Source of the DNA: Litchfieldella qijiaojingensis
Lineage (GTDB): Bacteria; Pseudomonadota; Gammaproteobacteria; Pseudomonadales; Halomonadaceae
Length of the DNA stretch: 64,000 nucleotides
Assembly (NCBI RefSeq): GCF_014651875.1
Contig: NZ_BMXS01000025.1
Coordinates: 1-64,000, forward strand
Reading direction: 5' to 3'
A program made the position numbers and the translations under genes. The notes beneath the pieces are model-generated. The model was given only the letters and a program-made list of their open reading frames with translations, did no database searches and was not told the DNA's origin. Shown here piece after piece: positions 60,494 to 64,000 of the stretch; position 1 is the first letter of the stretch, and the number at the start of each line of letters is the position of its first letter.

Positions 60494-61275
60494 CGTGCCT
60501 CCCCTTCCGTCAGTCGATCGAAGGCCTCGCCGATCGAGGCACTTGCGGTTTGCGATACCAACTCGGCCACCCCGCCATCGGCACACACCCGGCCGCGATG
60601 CAGCACGATCACGCGGTCATCGGGATAGACTTCATCGATCAGGTGGGTCGCCCATAGCACCGCCACTCCCTGTTCGCGACACAATCGATGAACGTGCTCG
60701 ACCAAGGCACGACGCGAGGCAATGTCGAGCCCCACCGTGGGCTCGTCGAGCAGCAGCAGCCGTGGTTCGTGCAACAAACCGCGGGCGATCTCCACTCGCC
60801 GACGTTGCCCGCCGGACAAGTGCCGCACCCTGAGCCGCAAGCTGCCCTGCATCTCCAGGCGGGTAAGCTGCTGCGAGGCGCGACGGAGGGCCTCGGCCGG
60901 TGTCATCCCGTGCAACGCACCGTGATAGCTCAGGTTCTGCCTGACTGTCAGGTCCATATCCAGGGTTGGCTGCTGAAACACCACCCCCATCTGGGCGTGT
61001 GCCTCGACCGAATGACGACGCAAGTCGAGGCCGCCTATACGAATCTCGCCCTGGCGATGGTCGTAGAGCCTTGTGATCAACGAGAACAACGTGGTCTTGC
61101 CAGCGCCGTTGGGTCCCAGCAGCACCGCGAACTCTCCCGCTTTCAGATCGAAGGACACCGACTCCAGCACCGGCTGGCCACTGTAGCTGAAACTGAGATC
61201 GCGCACGTCCAGGGCGGTCGAATCGTCCGCTCGTCTGGTTTGTTTGCCCCCTTCCGGGGTGAATGCCGGTGCCAT
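60490..61275 (-). CDS. pedB: ABC ATP-binding protein of the PQQ-alcohol/lanthanide cluster (PedB-like)
   Basis: The start at 61275 (MAPAFTPEGGKQ) lies 8 bp after the beta-propeller stop; codons further upstream use a TTG. The 261-residue ATPase has Walker A GPNGAGKTTLFSLI, a Q-loop VFQQPTLDMDLTVRQNL, signature HLSGGQRRRVEIARG and LLLLDEPTVGLD. The DLTVRQNLSYHGALHGM stretch is typical of ABC-2-linked ATPases of the PQQ-dependent alcohol system. It is coupled to the permease gene. Confidence 0.85.
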   Translation of the reverse strand: MAPAFTPEGGKQTRRADDSTALDVRDLSFSYSGQPVLESVSFDLKAGEFAVLLGPNGAGKTTLFSLITRLYDHRQGEIRIGGLDLRRHSVEAHAQMGVVFQQPTLDMDLTVRQNLSYHGALHGMTPAEALRRASQQLTRLEMQGSLRLRVRHLSGGQRRRVEIARGLLHEPRLLLLDEPTVGLDIASRRALVEHVHRLCREQGVAVLWATHLIDEVYPDDRVIVLHRGRVCADGGVAELVSQTASASIGEAFDRLTEGEAR

Positions 61276-61283
61276 CTCGCGAG

Positions 61284-62258
61284 TCACGGTTCGACAACTA
61301 CTCCCCAAGGAAAACGCCCCACCGGAATCGAGCGAATCGCCTCGAGTCCGTCGACATCGATCACGGTGACATCGCCACTCACCCCGTTGGTGGTATACAG
61401 GCGGCTCTCGTCACCGTTGAGCGCCAGGTGCCAGACCCGCTGCCCTGTCAAAAGATAGTCGAGCACTTCATAGGTTTGCTGATCGATCACCGCGACCCGA
61501 TTCGAAGGCCCAAGGGCAACGAAGCCATAACGACCGTCCGAGGTCAGCGCCACCCCCACCGCCTGCACGGTCTCGCGTGGCACGCCCGGGACGTCGAAGC
61601 GAATGGTGTGCTTGATGTCGTAGGTGTCCTGCATGTCGAGGATCGAGACCGTGGCGCCGATTTCCGACGATACCCAGGCTTCCGCCCCGTCATGAGTGAA
61701 CTCGACATGCCGGGGTCGCGCACCCACCAGCCGATGATGGACCGCCTCCATTGCCTCGAGGTCGATAATGTGCGCCATGCTCGAGGTTTCGGAAGTCGCG
61801 ATCAGCCATTTGCCGTCGGGACTGATGCCCAGCCCCTCGGGCTCGACACCGACGGGAATCTCGGTGACCAGGGTACGCTGCTCATAGTCGATCACCGAGA
61901 CGATATTGTCGTCCTCGTTCGACACATAGAGATAAGGACGCTCGGAGTCGACCCGAATGACCTCCGGATCCTCTCCTGCCGACTGGCTGCGCACCACCTC
62001 GAGTGTTTCGAGATCGATCATGTCGATGGCCTCATCGTCACCCACTGCCACGAACAGTTCATTGCCATCGGGGCCCAGGACCATGGCACGTGGCCTACGA
62101 CCGACATCGATGGTCTCGACGACCTCCAGCGACTCGCCATCGATCACCGACACGGTGTTGTCCTTCTCGTTGGAGACGAAGATCCGTTCGGCCTTGGCCA
62201 CCACTGGCATCAGCGCTATGGCTCCGACCGCGAGCCCGAGAGCGATATGTCTGATCAT
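61284..62258 (-). CDS. Periplasmic YVTN-type beta-propeller protein of the PQQ-associated cluster
   Basis: The start at 62258 (MIRHIALGLAVG) is set by GGAGG six nt upstream. The 324-residue protein has a signal peptide ending near Val-Ala-Lys-Ala-Glu and about seven repeats of the form hhVSNExDNTVSVID...GRRPRAMVLGPDG. Such propellers occur invariably with the PQQ-dependent alcohol ABC system and are thought to bind ligand or metal in the periplasm. It lies between the binding protein and the ATPase genes. Confidence 0.85.
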   Translation of the reverse strand: MIRHIALGLAVGAIALMPVVAKAERIFVSNEKDNTVSVIDGESLEVVETIDVGRRPRAMVLGPDGNELFVAVGDDEAIDMIDLETLEVVRSQSAGEDPEVIRVDSERPYLYVSNEDDNIVSVIDYEQRTLVTEIPVGVEPEGLGISPDGKWLIATSETSSMAHIIDLEAMEAVHHRLVGARPRHVEFTHDGAEAWVSSEIGATVSILDMQDTYDIKHTIRFDVPGVPRETVQAVGVALTSDGRYGFVALGPSNRVAVIDQQTYEVLDYLLTGQRVWHLALNGDESRLYTTNGVSGDVTVIDVDGLEAIRSIPVGRFPWGVVVEP

Positions 62259-62278
62259 CGGCATCCTCCACGAGCCAG

Positions 62279-63526
62279 TCAGAAACGGCATGACGATTCC
62301 CCCTCGTCGGCGCCGAGCGAATCCAGCGGCGAACGCGGATGCAGATATCCCTCCTGCGGAGAAACGGACGCCACCATGCGTGGTCCAGTGACCAGGATCG
62401 GCTGCCGCAACTGGTGGTTCCATGTGCGATAGCTCACCGGCAGTCCCAGGTAACCGGCCAACTGGAACTCGTCGCTGAGCATATAGTCGAGCACCACGTC
62501 CCGGGCTACGGAGCCGGTGCGCGCCGTTGCCTCACCCAGCGAGCGCACTGCCAGCCAGGCAGCGAAGTCCTTGGGCGTCATCCTGCGCCCGGCAAACTCT
62601 TCGAAGCGTCGCTGCAACTGCACGGCGCCCCACGACTCGTGGGCGCGATGCCAGGCGGTCGGCATCAGTCCCTGGGTACCCGCCACCGGCCTTGGCAGCC
62701 AGGTCTGGTAGGGAAAATACTCGCCGAAGTAGTCGTTCTCGTCGGCGATCACCAATACCTCGTATTGGGGGAACTCCTGCACGAACACCGGGATCTCGCG
62801 TTGAATGGCATGGAAGCCGCCCTCGGCCCGCCGAGCCATGGGTTCGTGGGGCCACATCTTTTCGGTGACGATGTCATGACCGAAGCGTGTCGCCGCTTCC
62901 CGATAGGCCTCGACCAATAGCCGATCCTCATCGGTATTGCCATAGACCAGTGCCCAGCGGTCCCACTTCTTGTAAGCCAGGAACTGCGCCAAGGCATCGG
63001 CCAGCATCCGCCGGCTGGGAGTCGTGTGGTAGAGATTCGGATGACAGGCTTCACTGCGTAACGCATTGTCGGGAGCCGCGGCATTGAACACCATGCGGTC
63101 TTCCAACGCGGCATCTGCCATGACCGCCTCCAGTTCCTCGCGGGGCAAGCCACTGATGACCCACCCGGCACCCTGGTCGATCAACTCGTGCAGGCCTTCG
63201 AGCACATCACCGTCGCGAGCGACGATGCTCTCGACGAGCACGAACTCCTGGCCGAGAAACTGTCCGGCAGCATTGTTATCGCTGACGCCCAGCCGTGCCC
63301 CCTGAACGCCTTCGTCGTCGAGGACCGGGTCGAGCACCGACAGCGGCTCCAGGTCCTCGTCGCGCTCCATGCCCAGATAGCCCAGCGTAATGGTTTCGCT
63401 GTCCTGGCCACTATCCTGAGCGCTGGCCAGCCCAGGCCAACCCAGGAGCACCACGATCGTCCACAGCAGCAGAGCCGATACACAGCGCACGGCATCGCAC
63501 CCGGTTTCGCGAGCGACTCTTTGCAT
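62279..63526 (-). CDS. Periplasmic binding protein of the PQQ-alcohol/lanthanide ABC system (PedA-like)
   Basis: This 415-residue protein has a signal peptide ending near Leu-Ala-Ser-Ala and the long branched-chain-amino-acid-receptor-like fold of the PQQ-associated group. ITLGYLGMERDEDLEPLSVLDP, LGVSDNNAAGQFLGQEF, NAAAPDNALR and DWRALVYGN-like WDRWALVYGNTDEDRLL are visible. The acidic cluster ERDEDLEP could bind a cation. AGGGAGG precedes the ATG. It heads the unit binding protein, propeller, ATPase, permease. PQQ biosynthesis and dehydrogenase genes are not in the window. Confidence 0.85.
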   Translation of the reverse strand: MQRVARETGCDAVRCVSALLLWTIVVLLGWPGLASAQDSGQDSETITLGYLGMERDEDLEPLSVLDPVLDDEGVQGARLGVSDNNAAGQFLGQEFVLVESIVARDGDVLEGLHELIDQGAGWVISGLPREELEAVMADAALEDRMVFNAAAPDNALRSEACHPNLYHTTPSRRMLADALAQFLAYKKWDRWALVYGNTDEDRLLVEAYREAATRFGHDIVTEKMWPHEPMARRAEGGFHAIQREIPVFVQEFPQYEVLVIADENDYFGEYFPYQTWLPRPVAGTQGLMPTAWHRAHESWGAVQLQRRFEEFAGRRMTPKDFAAWLAVRSLGEATARTGSVARDVVLDYMLSDEFQLAGYLGLPVSYRTWNHQLRQPILVTGPRMVASVSPQEGYLHPRSPLDSLGADEGESSCRF

Positions 63527-63569
63527 GCCCCCTCCCTGTCATATCCGGATCAGTGGCCCTGGTCCCGAT

Positions 63570-64000
63570 CTACATTTCCGACCTGATCGCCCGCACCATA
63601 CGACTCAATTGTTCCTCGAGCAGATAGGGTTGCTCGCACAATGCCGGCAAGGCTTGCTGACGTTTCTGAAACGTACGTCGCTCCCAGAAAAGTTCCTTCT
63701 CCAGGCGCTCGATGTCATCGCTACTGGCCTCGTCCGAGGTGCGCCGAACTTCCAGTTCATCGACCAGCTCGGAGACCCGCTCCAGGCGCTGAACTTGTCC
63801 CCGGGCTGCGCTGCGAATGCGTTCGATGGTACGACTGCGCTCACGGTTGGTACGCTCGAACAGACCGGCAAACAGCAGCGTCAGACGCCGCTCGCGATCC
63901 GCCTCGGGACCATCCGCCACTCGCTCGACGAAATCTCGTACACGTTCAAGCGCGATTTCGCGGGGGGTATCGCGCGCCGTCGCGAAACGCACCACGCGCC
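63570..64000 (-). CDS. Coiled-coil protein, incomplete at right edge
   Basis: The minus strand is open from a stop at 63570 to the window edge, at least 141 codons. A GTG at 63995 is a possible start, but the frame continues beyond the window. The visible part is rich in Glu, Arg and Gln with heptad spacing, for example LERVSELVDELEVRR and IERLEKELFWERRTFQKRQQ, so a long coiled coil is likely. No family is recognised. It is 43 bp upstream of the PedA-like gene and may belong to the same transcript. Confidence 0.65.
   Translation of the reverse strand, partial: RVVRFATARDTPREIALERVRDFVERVADGPEADRERRLTLLFAGLFERTNRERSRTIERIRSAARGQVQRLERVSELVDELEVRRTSDEASSDDIERLEKELFWERRTFQKRQQALPALCEQPYLLEEQLSRMVRAIRSEM

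Overview
The window looks like a chromosomal segment of a halophilic gammaproteobacterium, most likely Halomonadaceae. This rests on a GC-rich coding style, many periplasmic binding protein and TRAP systems for small organic solutes, and the combination of inositol, polyol, agmatine and PQQ-alcohol genes. The genus is an inference from gene content, not a database match. I saw no rRNA, tRNA or CRISPR array.

Layout, left to right. 1-120: start of an IS30-type transposase cut by the window edge. 305-3074: two overlapping periplasmic solute-binding proteins translationally coupled to a membrane diguanylate cyclase. 3087-4526: DUF1326/DUF2182 pair. 4781-6022: M20-family carbamoylase-like hydrolase. 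6157-7184: azlCD amino-acid exporter. 7361-12256: TRAP transporter, TetR regulator and amidohydrolase. 12571-16542: aminotransferase, NhaC-type antiporter and agmatine deiminase. An identical 24-bp palindromic site lies before both the M20 hydrolase and the aminotransferase, which suggests one nitrogen-scavenging regulon.

16631-32224 is dominated by inositol catabolism. It holds an RpiR-type regulator, iolB and iolG on the minus strand, and on the plus strand an inositol ABC importer, a TIM-barrel isomerase, iolC (with DUF2090), iolD, iolE, mmsA/iolA and a second Gfo/Idh/MocA dehydrogenase. Operator-like GGAA-N6-TTCC boxes occur before the regulator and between iolG and the importer. Just left of the regulator lies wreckage of a second inositol locus: the C-terminus of a sugar-binding protein, an IS3-family end and the 3' end of another iolB.

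32523-41480 is a mixed accessory stretch: an MFS exporter, a MocR regulator next to a DUF1127 peptide and a PhzF protein, a 2-hydroxyacid dehydrogenase, a 3-hydroxybutyrate-dehydrogenase/patatin pair between short direct repeats, and a TnpB-only transposon with a recognisable omega-RNA end. 41613-42637 is a second azlCD pair. 42652-53279 is a minus-strand polyol operon (ABC importer, HAD, two dehydrogenases, P-loop kinase, xylulokinase, transaldolase) with a SorC-type regulator at 53455.

54605-64000 holds a small membrane protein, another Gfo/Idh/MocA dehydrogenase, an SsuABC-like importer followed by a Cys-rich secreted protein and a c-type cytochrome, and, convergent to these, the ABC/beta-propeller set linked to PQQ-dependent alcohol oxidation and, in Pseudomonas ped and Methylobacterium lut clusters, to lanthanide uptake.

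Interspersed repeats are a notable layer. Two elements (4605-4765 and 35586-35726) share a core but carry different terminal and internal stems that remain perfectly or nearly paired, so the fold rather than the sequence is conserved.
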